Positions 9,764 through 19,687 of a stretch of 64,000 nt of DNA are shown piece by piece (the first letter of the stretch is position 1; every line of letters starts with the position of its first letter). The notes under the pieces are model-generated. The model was not told the origin of the DNA, did no database searches, and saw only the letters and a list, made by a program, of their open reading frames with translations. A program made the translations under genes and the position numbers. The stretch covers positions 45,088 to 109,087 of the forward strand of contig JAFSKK010000050.1 in the NCBI GenBank assembly GCA_017448965.1, written 5' to 3'. Source of the stretch: Bacteroidaceae bacterium. Lineage in GTDB: Bacteria > Bacteroidota > Bacteroidia > Bacteroidales > Bacteroidaceae.

Positions 9764-9805
9764 AATGACCGGCGTACACTCGTGTGTGTGTACGCCGGTC
9801 ATTTG
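9764..9805. terminator. Terminator-like hairpin after the LRR gene
   Basis: A perfect 16-bp inverted repeat: AAATGACCGGCGTACA (9764-9779) and TGTACGCCGGTCATTT (9790-9805), with a 10-base loop. It lies 38 bases past the stop of the minus-strand LRR gene. The terminal A/T bases can serve as a weak U-tract in either direction. Confidence 0.7.
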
Positions 9806-9842
9806 CGTGTGTTCCCTTAGAATAATGTGGGAAGTGTGTATT

Positions 9843-11000
9843 TTAGAACATGCGGCTGCTGAAACTGTCGAACTTGGGCAGGCTCTTCACTGATGCGGGA
9901 ACGTTCTGGTCAACGCCTGTACCGGTGAGGTAAAGCTTGTAGAGGTCCTTCAGATTGCCGATGCTGGCTGGGATTTTGCCCGTCAAACCAGCATTCTTGC
10001 TGAAGTCGATGCTTCTGAGGTTGGAGTTGCCGATGTTGGCGGGAATCTCACCGCTGATGGCGTTTTCAGACAAGTCAAGATACTTGAGGCTGGCGATGGA
10101 GAAAAGGCTCTCAGGAATGTTGGTGATGCCATCCTTGACAAGGTTCAGGCCTTCGATGTTTGACAGTTTTGCCACCTTTTCTGCATCGAGTTCACCATGA
10201 TTCTTGGCCACATTCTTCAGAACGATGTTTTCGAGGCTGCTCATATCCCAAATGAAGTCTGGCAACTTCTCGTTATATGGCTCATCGGTGTAGATTGACA
10301 AACCTTTCAGCGAAGTCAACTTGGCCAACTCAGCAGTGAGGGGCTTGGTGGGAGTGCCTTCGCCTTCCCAGAAGATGTCTCTCAATTGGGTGCAGTTGCC
10401 AATCTCGGCAGGAATGTCAGGGGTGCAGTTCTTGATGACGATGTCGATCAGATTGGTGCAAGTGCCCAGTTGGTGGAAGTCGCCCTTCACGCGGTTGATG
10501 GTGAAATGCTTGAGGTTGGGCAGGTTGAATGACTCTGGCAACTGGATGTATTCCTCTTCTTTGTTGGTAGGACAGTTCAGTCGGAGACTCTCCAACGAAG
10601 CCATCTGGAACACGTTGGCTGCAACAGGATTCTGAATGCCTGTGCCCATATTCTTGAAGGTTACATTCAAATCCTTCAGTGCCTCAAGATTCTGAATCTC
10701 AGCAGGGATAGCACCCTTCACGCCATAAACGGAAAATTGCAGTTTCGTCACCTTGCCTGCATCGTCCAGTTCCACACCTTTCCATTCGTTGAGTGGAGCA
10801 TCTGTACACCATCCAGCCTTGTCCTCGTCTTTCCATTCGTTGCCGTTGAGGGCTTCGAAGACTTTCACCAGTGTGGCGCGCTCGTCCAATTTCTCAAACT
10901 CTGGCACATCAGCAGATCCATCTCCTTCTGATGAACCACCCTTGCAAGACATGCCCAGCAGCGACAACACTGCCAGCAGCATCATTACGTTTTTCTTCAT
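9843..11000 (-). CDS. Leucine-rich-repeat lipoprotein
   Basis: 385 residues when started at MKKNVMMLLAVLSLLGMSC, which gives a proper lipoprotein signal ending in the lipobox LGMS-C; an upstream in-frame start would add 42 residues without sense. After an acidic linker come plant-like leucine-rich repeats (for example SLKYLDLSENAISGEIPANIGN and LRSIDFSKNAGLTGKIPASIGN) through to the C-terminus. Such proteins sit on the outer membrane or cell surface and bind proteins or host factors; the partner here is unknown. It is transcribed alone, with a strong hairpin after the stop. Confidence 0.85.
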   Translation of the reverse strand: MKKNVMMLLAVLSLLGMSCKGGSSEGDGSADVPEFEKLDERATLVKVFEALNGNEWKDEDKAGWCTDAPLNEWKGVELDDAGKVTKLQFSVYGVKGAIPAEIQNLEALKDLNVTFKNMGTGIQNPVAANVFQMASLESLRLNCPTNKEEEYIQLPESFNLPNLKHFTINRVKGDFHQLGTCTNLIDIVIKNCTPDIPAEIGNCTQLRDIFWEGEGTPTKPLTAELAKLTSLKGLSIYTDEPYNEKLPDFIWDMSSLENIVLKNVAKNHGELDAEKVAKLSNIEGLNLVKDGITNIPESLFSIASLKYLDLSENAISGEIPANIGNSNLRSIDFSKNAGLTGKIPASIGNLKDLYKLYLTGTGVDQNVPASVKSLPKFDSFSSRMF

Positions 11001-11178
11001 CGTTTTTGTTTTTAAGTAGTTATAAATAAAAAAAGTAAAATAGAATTCGTTTGCAAAGGAAAACGATTTTCCACTAAAAACACATATCATTTCTCCAAAA
11101 ATTGAACCAACTTGTTGAAAAAACATTAAAAAAGTGAGAAAAGTGGATGGAGAGACGGATAATGAACAAAATAAACGC

Positions 11179-11186
11179 TAACTTTG
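11179..11186 (+). promoter_or_regulatory. Promoter -7 box (TAACTTTG) of the FKBP-FKBP-GT117 operon
   Basis: TAACTTTGCA lies 101 bases upstream of the first FKBP start codon. It is the only TAnnTTTG box seen before this plus-strand operon. Confidence 0.6.
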
Positions 11187-11286
11187 CATGCTTTTGTGTG
11201 TGTCCATGCGTGGACAGACATATTGTTTTTTGTGGTATAATCAACAATCGGATATTCATCAAACATTCAAATAAAAAAATTACACA

Positions 11287-12150
11287 ATGAAAAAAATTCT
11301 TTTGATGGCAGCCGCAGTTGCGATGACTGCCATGACAACAGTTTCTTGCGATGGTGGCAATGGTGCCAGTCTCAAAGATGGAGTTGATTCAATGGCCTAC
11401 AATCTGGGTGTTGCTCAGTCGCAGGGTCTGAAACAGGTAATGACCATGCAGTTGGGCGTGGATTCTGTTTATATGGATGAGTTCATCAAGGGTTTGAAGG
11501 AAGGCGCTTTGAATGAGGCTGACCCCAAGAAGGATGCTTATTTCAAGGGTGTCGAAATGGGTAAGCGCATTCAGGAGATGTCGAAAGGTTTGAGCCAGGA
11601 AGTCTATGCTGGCGACACCACCAAGAGCGTAAACACGAAGAACATTCTGGCTGGTCTTATCGCTGGTATGAAGGGCACTGACAAGACTGACCCAGAGGAG
11701 GCTTACAACAAGTTCCAAGCGCAGTTGGATCCTATCCGCAAGGCCAACATGGAAAAGAAATACGGCGACAACCGAGTGGCTGGCGAGAAGTATCTGGCCG
11801 AGAACAAGAAGAAGGAAGGTGTGACAACGACTGCCAGCGGTCTTCAGTACAAAGTGCTGGTGGAAGGCACTGGCGCTCTGCCAACAGACACCACCAAACT
11901 GCAGGTGAACTATGAAGGCAAACTCATCGACGGCACTGTGTTCGACAGCAGCTACGAGCGCAAGCAGCCTATCACCATCGATATGGCACATCCTGGTGTC
12001 ATTCCAGGTTGGATTGAAGTGTTGAAGCTGATGCCAGCTGGCTCGAAGTGGGAAGTGACCATTCCTCAGGAACTGGGTTATGGAGAAAGCGACCAGGGTG
12101 TCATCAAACCATTCTCTACACTTGTGTTCACCATCGAAGTGTTGAAATAA
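11287..12150 (+). CDS. FKBP-type peptidyl-prolyl isomerase lipoprotein 1
   Basis: 287 residues. The start MKKILLMAAAVAMTAMTTVSC gives a lipoprotein signal, so the enzyme is tethered in the envelope. Residues about 25-150 form an FKBP_N-type dimerisation region; the catalytic FKBP domain follows (GLQYKVLVEGTG, VNYEGKLIDGTVFDSSYERKQ, YGES...IKPFSTLVFTIEVL). The family isomerises proline peptide bonds and acts as a folding helper for exported proteins. First gene of an operon with a paralogue 12 bases downstream. Confidence 0.95.
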   Translation: MKKILLMAAAVAMTAMTTVSCDGGNGASLKDGVDSMAYNLGVAQSQGLKQVMTMQLGVDSVYMDEFIKGLKEGALNEADPKKDAYFKGVEMGKRIQEMSKGLSQEVYAGDTTKSVNTKNILAGLIAGMKGTDKTDPEEAYNKFQAQLDPIRKANMEKKYGDNRVAGEKYLAENKKKEGVTTTASGLQYKVLVEGTGALPTDTTKLQVNYEGKLIDGTVFDSSYERKQPITIDMAHPGVIPGWIEVLKLMPAGSKWEVTIPQELGYGESDQGVIKPFSTLVFTIEVLK

Positions 12151-12162
12151 TTGACAATTGAT

Positions 12163-13179
12163 ATGAAAAGAACATTGATATGTATGATAGCAGCGTTTGC
12201 CGTGGCAAGCGCTGTTTTCGCGCAGACAGCAGCAAAGGACTCCATCGCTGCTGCCAAAGAAGCCGCTAAGGCAAAGAAAGTACAGGATGCCAAAGACTTG
12301 AAGGCTTTTCAGGCAAAGCAGAAAGCCGATTTGGCTGCATTTATCGAGAGACAGAAGAACGGTGCTTCCTTCAAGTTGGACAAGCCCGTTCTGACCACTG
12401 AAGACGATTCGATGGCCTATATCTTTGGTGTGTGGCAGTCGAATGGTCTGCAACAGTATGCTCAACAGCAGTTGGGTATTGACGCAGCACATCTTCCCTA
12501 CTTTGCGGAGGGCATCCTCAATCGTGCCAAAGCTGACCCTAACGACAAGACTGCTGCCGCCTATAGCGCAGGTGAGCAGATTGGTGACCGCATTCTTCAG
12601 ATGACCCAACAATTCTCTGCTGATTATTTTGCAGCAGATGAAGGAAAGAAGATTGACCCCGCCATTGTGGTGAACGGCATCTTGGCAGGCTTTTTGGAAA
12701 CAAGCGAAATGACACCAGACAGCGCTGCTCAGATTTTCCGTCCTAAGATGACCGCTCGTCAAGAGGCCAACAAGGAGAAGCTCTATGGTCCCAACCGTCG
12801 TGCAGGTGAACAGTTCCTTGAAGAGAACAAGACCAAGCCTGGTGTAGTTTGCACTGCCAGCGGACTTCAGTATAAGGTCATCACGATGGGCGACGGTGAA
12901 AAGCCAACAGCCACTCAAAAGGTGAAGGTTGACTACGAAGGTCACCTTGTCGACGGCACTGTGTTCGACTCAAGTTATAAGCGTGGTCAGCCGGCCACCT
13001 TCCAGGTCAACCAAGTGATTGCAGGATGGACAGAAGCCTTGCAACTCATGCCAGTCGGCTCTAAATGGGAACTCTACATCCCTTATCAGTTGGCTTACGG
13101 CGACCGCGAGACAGGCAAGGACATCAAGCCTTACTCTGCGCTGATTTTCACTGTGGAATTGAAAGGTATCGAAAAATAA
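12163..13179 (+). CDS. FKBP-type peptidyl-prolyl isomerase 2
   Basis: 338 residues from the ATG of MKRTLICMIAAFAVASAVFAQ, a signal peptide with cleavage after VFA-Q; a TTG four codons upstream in the same frame is less likely. A Lys/Ala-rich coiled-coil stretch (residues about 22-65) precedes the FKBP_N region and the C-terminal FKBP domain (GLQYKVITMGDG, VDYEGHLVDGTVFDSSYKRGQ). It is a tandem paralogue of the gene before it, but released to the periplasm rather than lipidated. The next gene starts three bases after its stop. Confidence 0.93.
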   Translation: MKRTLICMIAAFAVASAVFAQTAAKDSIAAAKEAAKAKKVQDAKDLKAFQAKQKADLAAFIERQKNGASFKLDKPVLTTEDDSMAYIFGVWQSNGLQQYAQQQLGIDAAHLPYFAEGILNRAKADPNDKTAAAYSAGEQIGDRILQMTQQFSADYFAADEGKKIDPAIVVNGILAGFLETSEMTPDSAAQIFRPKMTARQEANKEKLYGPNRRAGEQFLEENKTKPGVVCTASGLQYKVITMGDGEKPTATQKVKVDYEGHLVDGTVFDSSYKRGQPATFQVNQVIAGWTEALQLMPVGSKWELYIPYQLAYGDRETGKDIKPYSALIFTVELKGIEK

Positions 13180-13182
13180 AAG

Positions 13183-16100
13183 ATGAAAACGTACAATATC
13201 ATTAACAATGTAGTCGGTTGGGTGGTGTTCGCTGTTGCGGCATTCACCTACTGTTCTACGATTGAACCGACAGCCAGTTTCTGGGACTGCCCTGAGTTCA
13301 TCACCACTGCCGCCAAACTGGAGGTGGGTCACCCCCCTGGCGCACCGTTCTTCATGCTGTTTGGCAATTTCTTCTCGCTCTTTGCCAGCGATGCAAGCCA
13401 GATTGCCAAGATGATCAACACGATGAACGCGCTGCTCAGTGCAGGTTGTATCCTGTTCCTCTTCTGGAGCATCACGCACTTGGCCAAGAAACTGCTGGTG
13501 AAGGAGGCAGATGCACCTTCCGTTGGTCAGTTGCTAGCCATCATGGGTAGCGGTATCGCTGGTGCGCTCATCTACACATGGAGCGACACTTTCTGGTTCT
13601 CTGCCGTAGAAGGTGAAGTGTATGCTTTCTCCAGTTTCTTCACAGCGCTGGTGTTCTGGCTCATCCTCAAATGGGAGGACAATGCCGACAAGCCACACTC
13701 TGACCGCTGGCTCGTGTTCATCGCCTACCTGGTAGGTCTTTCCATCGGTGTGCACCTTCTGAACTTGCTGTGTATTCCTGCCATCGTGCTGGTTTACTAC
13801 TACAAGATGAGCAAGAACCCCACAGGAAAAGGCTCGCTCATCGTGTTGGGTGTGTCAGTCGTCATCGTGGCAGCTGTGCTTTACGGTATCGTGCCAGGCA
13901 TTGTGAAGATTGGTGGCTGGTTTGAGTTGCTGTTTGTCAACACACTCGGCATGCCTTACAACATCGGTCTCTACATCTACTTGACGCTTCTGGCCATTGC
14001 GCTGGTATGGGCACTTTGGGAGACAACGAAGGCAAAGAGCGAGAAGCGCATGTACATCTCGTTCATTGTCTGCACAGCATTGCTGGGTATTCCTTTCTAT
14101 GGTCACGGAGCAGCATCTGTCATTATCGGCATCGTTGTGTTGGGCCTCATTGCAGGTTTGCTTTTCTTCTGGAAGAAGGCTACCCCACGCATCCTCAACA
14201 CCGCCATTCTCTGCATGACGCTGATGACCATTGGCTACAGTTCCTACGCTGTCATTGTCATCCGTTCCACCGCTAATCCACCCATGGACCAGAACTCTCC
14301 TGAGGATGTGTTCACCTTGGGCGAATATCTTGGTCGTGAACAATATGGTGACCGTCCGCTCTTCTTTGGCCAGACTTATAAGTCACAACCAGAGATTCAG
14401 GACAATGGTGACGGTTATCTCACTTATGCCACTGAACAGGGCGCACCTGTCTATCAGCGTAAGGATAAGGAGAATGAGAGTGAGAAAGACGAGTACATCA
14501 AGATTCGCGATAAATTCTCGCTCAAATACCCCACCAACCAGTGTATGCTCTTCCCACGCATCTACAGCGACGAGCCTTTGCACGTACAGGCTTACGAGCA
14601 GTGGTTGGGTGATGTTTCCTATCATTCAGTAGAATACAAGGTGCCAGGCCGTGAGTCCCGCACTTTGGAGATTCCAACCCAAATGACCAACATCCGTTTC
14701 TTCCTTTCTTATCAGATGAACTGGATGTACTGGCGCTACTTCATGTGGAACTTCGCCGGTCGTCAGAACGACATTCAAGGCAATGGAGAACTGGAACACG
14801 GCAACTGGCTTTCTGGCTTCGACTGGCTGGACAACATGCGCTTGGGCAACCAGGACATGCTGCCTTCCGACCTCAAGGGGAACAAGGGACACAATGTCTT
14901 CTACTGCCTCCCACTCATTCTCGGTCTGCTGGGCTTTTTCTGGCAAGCATTCCGCGACAAGAAGGGTATCCAGCAGTTCTGGGTGGTGTTCTTCCTCTTC
15001 TTCATGACAGGTATCGCCATTGTCATCTATCTGAACCAGACACCTCTTCAGCCACGTGAACGTGACTATGCATACGCAGGTTCGTTCTATGCCTTCGCCA
15101 TGTGGTGCGGTCTTGGCATCGCTGCCATCTATGAATTGTTGGGCAAGTGGTTAGGAAAGATGATGGATAGACGTGTGGCTGCCATCCTTGCTGGTGCTGT
15201 AGGACTTGTGCCTGCTATAGCAGTACCATTGCAAATGGTCAGCCAGACTTGGGATGACCACGACCGCAGCGACCGCTACGTGTGCCGCGACTTTGGTTTG
15301 AACTATCTGGAGACTATTCCTCACGATGGTGTCATCTACACGAATGGTGACAACGACACGTTCCCACTCTGGTACAACGAAGACACAGAGGGCAACCGCA
15401 CCGATGTGCGTGTTTGCAACCTTTCCTATCTGCAGACAGATTGGTACATCGACCAGATGAAGCGTCCTGCTTTCGCTGGCAAAGAACAATCAAGCCCGCT
15501 GCCCATTTCGTGGAAACGCTATCAGTACACCAGTGGTAAGCATGAGATGATTGATGTGAACCCAGAAGTGGGCGAAGGAGTCACCATCAAGGATGTCATC
15601 ATCCAGGTGATGGAACAAGACTCGGCTTTGGCAAAACGTCTGTGGGGTGACAATCCTTTCGAACTGAAGACAGCCATCCGCAAGTTCATCCTGAAAGACT
15701 ACGAAGGACTCTCCGCTGAGGAGAAAGAACTGGTGGACGGCATTCCAGCATGTTTGCCAAGCGATACGCTTTATGTCACAGTAGATAAGGAAGCGGTGCG
15801 CCGTTCAGGCATGAAGATACCTACCGACTCTTTGGGCAACGAGGACATCCCCGACCAGATGGTCATCAGTTTGGCAGGACAGGGACGAGTGTCGAAGAGT
15901 TTCACCATGATGCTTGAGATGATAGCACAGGCAAACTTCTCACGTCCGCTCTACATGTCCACCACAGTGGGAGCCAGCAACTACGGCAACCTCTTCTATC
16001 ACTTCATGCAAGAGGGCATTGCTTGGCGCATCACGCCGTTCACCTTCCCCAAGAACCAGCCCATGAACACTGTGTGCGATACGGAGAAGATGTATGACAA

Positions 16101-16641
16101 CATGATGAACAAGTACAGTTATGGCAACCTGAAACAGCCTGATCTCTACATCGACGAGACCACGATGCGCATGTGCTACACCCATCGCCGCTGGTTCGCC
16201 AACCTCATCACCAACCTGGTGAAAGAAGGCAAACTCGACAAGGCGCTCAAGGCTTTGGATAAGTGCGAGAAGGAGATACCTTCCTACAACGTGCCTCACG
16301 ATGTGGGCAGTGCTTCTCTCGAAATTGTGAATGCTTACATTGCCTGTGGAAAGCCCGAAAAGGCAATCCCTATTCTCGAGCAACTGGAAAAGCGTTCAAC
16401 AGAGTATATCCAGTGGTATCTGTCGCTCAACAACACCTACTTTGCACATAGTGTCAGAGACTGCCATCAGGAACTCTATGCTTTGGCAACCATTCAGGAC
16501 GTGTACGATAAGTTGTCAGAAAGTGAAAGTTCCAAGGCAGCTCAGTACACCAAGAAGACAGAGCAGATGGACAAAAACTTGCAGAGGTTCTATGGCGCTT
16601 TCGTATCGAAGTGCGACAATGCAGGCATACAACTGCAATAA
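13183..16641 (+). CDS. GT117-type (DUF2723) membrane glycosyltransferase
   Basis: 1152 residues. The first 320 or so carry many hydrophobic helices with the family's early acidic motif (SFWDCPEFITTAAKLEVGHPPGAP), as in polytopic GT-C enzymes. A second membrane block lies around residues 560-690, followed by a long soluble region ending in TPR-like helices (KALDKCEKEIPS...). Related proteins in Bacteroidota and eukaryotic TMEM260 act as protein O-mannosyltransferases; that activity here is inference. Co-transcription with two envelope FKBP foldases suggests a shared role in maturing exported proteins. The C-terminus is followed by a terminator hairpin. Confidence 0.88.
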   Translation: MKTYNIINNVVGWVVFAVAAFTYCSTIEPTASFWDCPEFITTAAKLEVGHPPGAPFFMLFGNFFSLFASDASQIAKMINTMNALLSAGCILFLFWSITHLAKKLLVKEADAPSVGQLLAIMGSGIAGALIYTWSDTFWFSAVEGEVYAFSSFFTALVFWLILKWEDNADKPHSDRWLVFIAYLVGLSIGVHLLNLLCIPAIVLVYYYKMSKNPTGKGSLIVLGVSVVIVAAVLYGIVPGIVKIGGWFELLFVNTLGMPYNIGLYIYLTLLAIALVWALWETTKAKSEKRMYISFIVCTALLGIPFYGHGAASVIIGIVVLGLIAGLLFFWKKATPRILNTAILCMTLMTIGYSSYAVIVIRSTANPPMDQNSPEDVFTLGEYLGREQYGDRPLFFGQTYKSQPEIQDNGDGYLTYATEQGAPVYQRKDKENESEKDEYIKIRDKFSLKYPTNQCMLFPRIYSDEPLHVQAYEQWLGDVSYHSVEYKVPGRESRTLEIPTQMTNIRFFLSYQMNWMYWRYFMWNFAGRQNDIQGNGELEHGNWLSGFDWLDNMRLGNQDMLPSDLKGNKGHNVFYCLPLILGLLGFFWQAFRDKKGIQQFWVVFFLFFMTGIAIVIYLNQTPLQPRERDYAYAGSFYAFAMWCGLGIAAIYELLGKWLGKMMDRRVAAILAGAVGLVPAIAVPLQMVSQTWDDHDRSDRYVCRDFGLNYLETIPHDGVIYTNGDNDTFPLWYNEDTEGNRTDVRVCNLSYLQTDWYIDQMKRPAFAGKEQSSPLPISWKRYQYTSGKHEMIDVNPEVGEGVTIKDVIIQVMEQDSALAKRLWGDNPFELKTAIRKFILKDYEGLSAEEKELVDGIPACLPSDTLYVTVDKEAVRRSGMKIPTDSLGNEDIPDQMVISLAGQGRVSKSFTMMLEMIAQANFSRPLYMSTTVGASNYGNLFYHFMQEGIAWRITPFTFPKNQPMNTVCDTEKMYDNMMNKYSYGNLKQPDLYIDETTMRMCYTHRRWFANLITNLVKEGKLDKALKALDKCEKEIPSYNVPHDVGSASLEIVNAYIACGKPEKAIPILEQLEKRSTEYIQWYLSLNNTYFAHSVRDCHQELYALATIQDVYDKLSESESSKAAQYTKKTEQMDKNLQRFYGAFVSKCDNAGIQLQ

Positions 16642-16647
16642 ATACAA

Positions 16648-16685
16648 AAAGGAGTTAGAGAAGCGATAACTTCTCTAACTCCTTT
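16648..16685 (+). terminator. Terminator of the FKBP-GT117 operon
   Basis: A perfect 16-bp stem: AAAGGAGTTAGAGAAG (16648-16663), loop CGATAA, CTTCTCTAACTCCTTT (16670-16685), starting seven bases after the GT117 stop. The GGAGTTA/TAACTCC core resembles the arms of the stem-loop repeat at 30.8 and 36.3 kb. Confidence 0.75.
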
Positions 16686-16707
16686 GACTTCTAAAAAATA
16701 GTAAACA

Positions 16708-17349
16708 ATGATTATCGAACAACCCACCAAGTGGCTACGTTGGCTTTATCCGAGCGCGATATGGCGAATGGATCCGAATGAGAAAGCTGTTTATCTGACT
16801 TTCGACGATGGACCCATTCCCGAATCGACTCCTTGGCTCATCGAGACACTTGACCGCTACGGCGTGAAAGCCACTTTCTTCATGGTGGGCGACAACGTGC
16901 GTAAGTATCCTGAGTTGTTCGAACTGATTCGTTCTCATGGTCATCGATTGGGCAATCACACCTTCAATCACATCGGAGGATTGACCGTGTCGAGCAGCCA
17001 TTTCCTTCGCAATGCCAACGAAGCCGACCGATTGATAGGTTCCAACCTTTTCCGTCCACCACGTGGCTGGATGAAGAATCAACAGTACATCCATATCCGT
17101 CGCCATTACACCATCATTATGTGGGATCTTGTTACACGTGACTATTCACGTCGCCTTACTGCTGACGACGTAGTCGATAATGTAAAGAAATACACACGTA
17201 ATGGCTCCATCATCACCTTCCACGATTCCCTGCGTAGCATCGACAAGCTCAAGACAGCTTTGCCACGCTGCATCGAATGGCTACAAAAGGAAGGTTATGA
17301 ATTTAAGGTTTTCGATAAAAACCTGCAACATTCCCGACATCTGAAATAA
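16708..17349 (+). CDS. Polysaccharide deacetylase family protein
   Basis: 213 residues with the NodB fold: the catalytic and metal motif TFDDGP (residues 31-36), the HRLGNHTFNH segment carrying two metal histidines, the arginine of RPPRGW, and the C-terminal ITFHDS. These enzymes remove acetyl groups from N-acetylglucosamine in polysaccharides or peptidoglycan. No signal peptide is evident, so either it acts in the cytoplasm or the N-terminus is a membrane anchor too short to see. It follows the GT117 operon but lies behind a terminator. Confidence 0.9.
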   Translation: MIIEQPTKWLRWLYPSAIWRMDPNEKAVYLTFDDGPIPESTPWLIETLDRYGVKATFFMVGDNVRKYPELFELIRSHGHRLGNHTFNHIGGLTVSSSHFLRNANEADRLIGSNLFRPPRGWMKNQQYIHIRRHYTIIMWDLVTRDYSRRLTADDVVDNVKKYTRNGSIITFHDSLRSIDKLKTALPRCIEWLQKEGYEFKVFDKNLQHSRHLK

Positions 17350-17401
17350 AGAAAAGCGGTATCAGCGCAGCAGCAAAGCCGCACACCAAGAAACAAAAGC
17401 T

Positions 17402-19240
17402 TTACAACGCCTGCATATCGTTCAGTTTCTTGTAATATCCGTTCTGTGCTATCAGTTCCTCATGCGAACCCTTCTCCACAATGTTGCCCTCATGGAGCAC
17501 ATAAATGGTGTCTGCATTCTTGATGGTGGAGAGACGGTGGGCAATCGCGATAGTGGTGCGCGACTTCATCAACTTCTCCAACGCATCCTGCACCAGTCGC
17601 TCGCTTTCTGTGTCGAGAGCTGAAGTAGCCTCATCAAGAATCAGGATAGGAGGATTCTTCAAGATGGCACGTGCAATGGAGATTCTTTGCCGCTGACCAC
17701 CCGACAAACGTCCACCACGGTCACCCACATTCGTTTCGTAACCCTCCTCCATCTCCATGATGAACTCGTGCGCATTGGCTATCTTCGCAGCCGCCTCCAC
17801 CTGTTCTTGCGTAGCGTTATCCACACCAAAGGCAATGTTGTTGAAGATGGTGTCGTTGAAGAGAATAGCCTCCTGATTCACGTTGCCAATGAGGCTTCTG
17901 AGCGAGTGGATGGAAAGATTGTGTACATCCTCCCCATCAATCCTGATGGCACCTCCCGTCACATCGTGATAGCGAGGAATCAAATCCACCAACGTGCTCT
18001 TTCCTGAACCCGACTGCCCCACGAGCGCGATTGTCTGACCCTTCTTGATGGTCAGATTGATGTCGTGCAGAATCTCATGACCCTCATTGTAGGAAAAACG
18101 CACATGATCCAGTTCGATGCTGTCCTTCAGCGTCTCAATCTTCTTGGGATGCTCCACCTCTCTGATGTGGTTTTCAGCCTTCAGAATCTTGTTGATGCGC
18201 TCCAGCGAAGCAAGACCCTTCTGGATGCTGTATCCCGCCTTCGAGAGATCCTTGATGGGTTGCAACGTGGTGTAGAGGATGACCAAATAATAGATGAAGC
18301 CGCTGGCATCAATCGGGCTGTTGCCAGCAAAAATCAGATAGCCGCCAAACCACAAAACAATCACAATCATGCAAGTGCCCAGAAACTCGCTCACAGGATG
18401 GGCAGCCGACTGACGGATAGCCACCTTCATGGCTGCCTTGCGATATTCGTTGTTGATGCGCGTGAACCTGTCTTCCATCTTCTTCTCAGCAATGAACGCC
18501 TTGATGATGCGCAATCCTCCCAACGTCTCCTCAATCTGACTGATGCCATCGCTCCATTTCGACTGGGCATAAAGCGAACGATGCTTCAGTTTCTTGCCGA
18601 TGCGTCCGATTCCTCCAGCCAACAAAGGCACCACCAAGAGTGTGAACAACGTGAGTTGCCAACTCATCGCAAACATCGTGCCAATATACACCAGGATGAA
18701 GATAGGATTCTTGATCATCATGTCGAGCGACGAGGTGATGCTTCCGTCCACCTCATTCACATCCGTACTCACTCTTGCCAAAATGTCACCCTTTCGTTCA
18801 TCAGAGAAGAAAGAAAGCGGCAAAGAAAGAATCTTCTTGTAAATGTCAGCACGGATGTCGCGCACGATGCCCGTTCGCAGAGGCATCAGACAGGCAGAAC
18901 CTGCAAAATAAGTAGCCGTCTTCAGCAGGGTGAGCGAAGCCAGCACAATGCCCAGCAGCAGCAGCGTGGTTGCAGGGCCATAACTCTCCACCATCTGCTG
19001 CGAGTAATAGTAGCCGTTGTTTTTCATCACCTCCACCAGGTTGTTCAATCCACCTGTTCCCCACTCGATGAACTCATAGTGCTCTGTGTTCACCTTGAAG
19101 AGAATCTGCAAGATGGGCAGCAGCACAGAGAACGAGAACACATTGAACAACGCTGCCAGAATGTTCAAGATGAACGTGCCGGCAATATATCCTTTGTAGC
19201 GGGCAAAATACTTGCCCATTTGGCTGAAAAATTCCTTCAT
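17402..19240 (-). CDS. ABC exporter, fused permease-ATPase (MsbA/lipid-exporter type)
   Basis: 612 residues: an N-terminal membrane domain with six predicted helices (to about residue 325) and a C-terminal ATPase with Walker A GQSGSGKST, signature LSGGQRQR, Walker B PILILDEATSALD and the switch histidine in AHRLST. Half-transporters of this type form homodimers that flip lipids or drugs across the inner membrane. It starts right after the sufE stop, so it is the last gene of the M28-sufE-ABC unit. The substrate cannot be read from sequence. Confidence 0.95.
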   Translation of the reverse strand: MKEFFSQMGKYFARYKGYIAGTFILNILAALFNVFSFSVLLPILQILFKVNTEHYEFIEWGTGGLNNLVEVMKNNGYYYSQQMVESYGPATTLLLLGIVLASLTLLKTATYFAGSACLMPLRTGIVRDIRADIYKKILSLPLSFFSDERKGDILARVSTDVNEVDGSITSSLDMMIKNPIFILVYIGTMFAMSWQLTLFTLLVVPLLAGGIGRIGKKLKHRSLYAQSKWSDGISQIEETLGGLRIIKAFIAEKKMEDRFTRINNEYRKAAMKVAIRQSAAHPVSEFLGTCMIVIVLWFGGYLIFAGNSPIDASGFIYYLVILYTTLQPIKDLSKAGYSIQKGLASLERINKILKAENHIREVEHPKKIETLKDSIELDHVRFSYNEGHEILHDINLTIKKGQTIALVGQSGSGKSTLVDLIPRYHDVTGGAIRIDGEDVHNLSIHSLRSLIGNVNQEAILFNDTIFNNIAFGVDNATQEQVEAAAKIANAHEFIMEMEEGYETNVGDRGGRLSGGQRQRISIARAILKNPPILILDEATSALDTESERLVQDALEKLMKSRTTIAIAHRLSTIKNADTIYVLHEGNIVEKGSHEELIAQNGYYKKLNDMQAL

Positions 19241-19666
19241 TTAGCTCATTTTAGTTTTGAAAGCCAAAGCATAAAGCCTCATCTGCTTCACCATCGCCAG
19301 CAATCCGTTGCTGCGAGTGGGCGAAAGATGCTCCTTCAAGCCGATATCCTCGATGAAGTGCAGGTTTGCCTCCAGAATCTCGTCAGGCGTATGGTTGTCG
19401 AGCACACGAATCAGCAGGGTGACGATGCCCTTCACGATGAGCGCATCGCTTTCTGCCTGAAAATGAATCTTCCCCTCTGGAGTGAGATCTGCCTGCAACC
19501 ACACACGGCTTTGGCAACCATCGATGAGGTTGCTCTCCACCTTATACTTCTCAGGCAGAGGTTCCTGCTCGCTGCCCAAGTCGATGAGCATCTGATACTT
19601 GTCCATCCAATCATCGAAACCTTCAAACTCTTCGATGACTTCTTGCTGTATTTCTTCTATTGTCAT
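19241..19666 (-). CDS. sufE: SufE family sulfur acceptor
   Basis: 141 residues. SufE takes sulfur from the cysteine desulfurase SufS and passes it on for iron-sulfur cluster assembly. The active cysteine is in SNLIDGCQSRVWLQ near residue 51; the length and the N-terminal FDDWMDKYQMLIDLG are typical. No suf genes are adjacent; it is flanked by an M28 peptidase and an ABC exporter in one transcription unit. Confidence 0.93.
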   Translation of the reverse strand: MTIEEIQQEVIEEFEGFDDWMDKYQMLIDLGSEQEPLPEKYKVESNLIDGCQSRVWLQADLTPEGKIHFQAESDALIVKGIVTLLIRVLDNHTPDEILEANLHFIEDIGLKEHLSPTRSNGLLAMVKQMRLYALAFKTKMS

Positions 19667-19687
19667 ATATTCAACCCTAACTTTAAA

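Noticed and set aside
11389-12945. A 518-codon minus-strand open frame opposite the FKBP genes
   Set aside because: It is a shadow of two real plus-strand genes with signal peptides and FKBP motifs.
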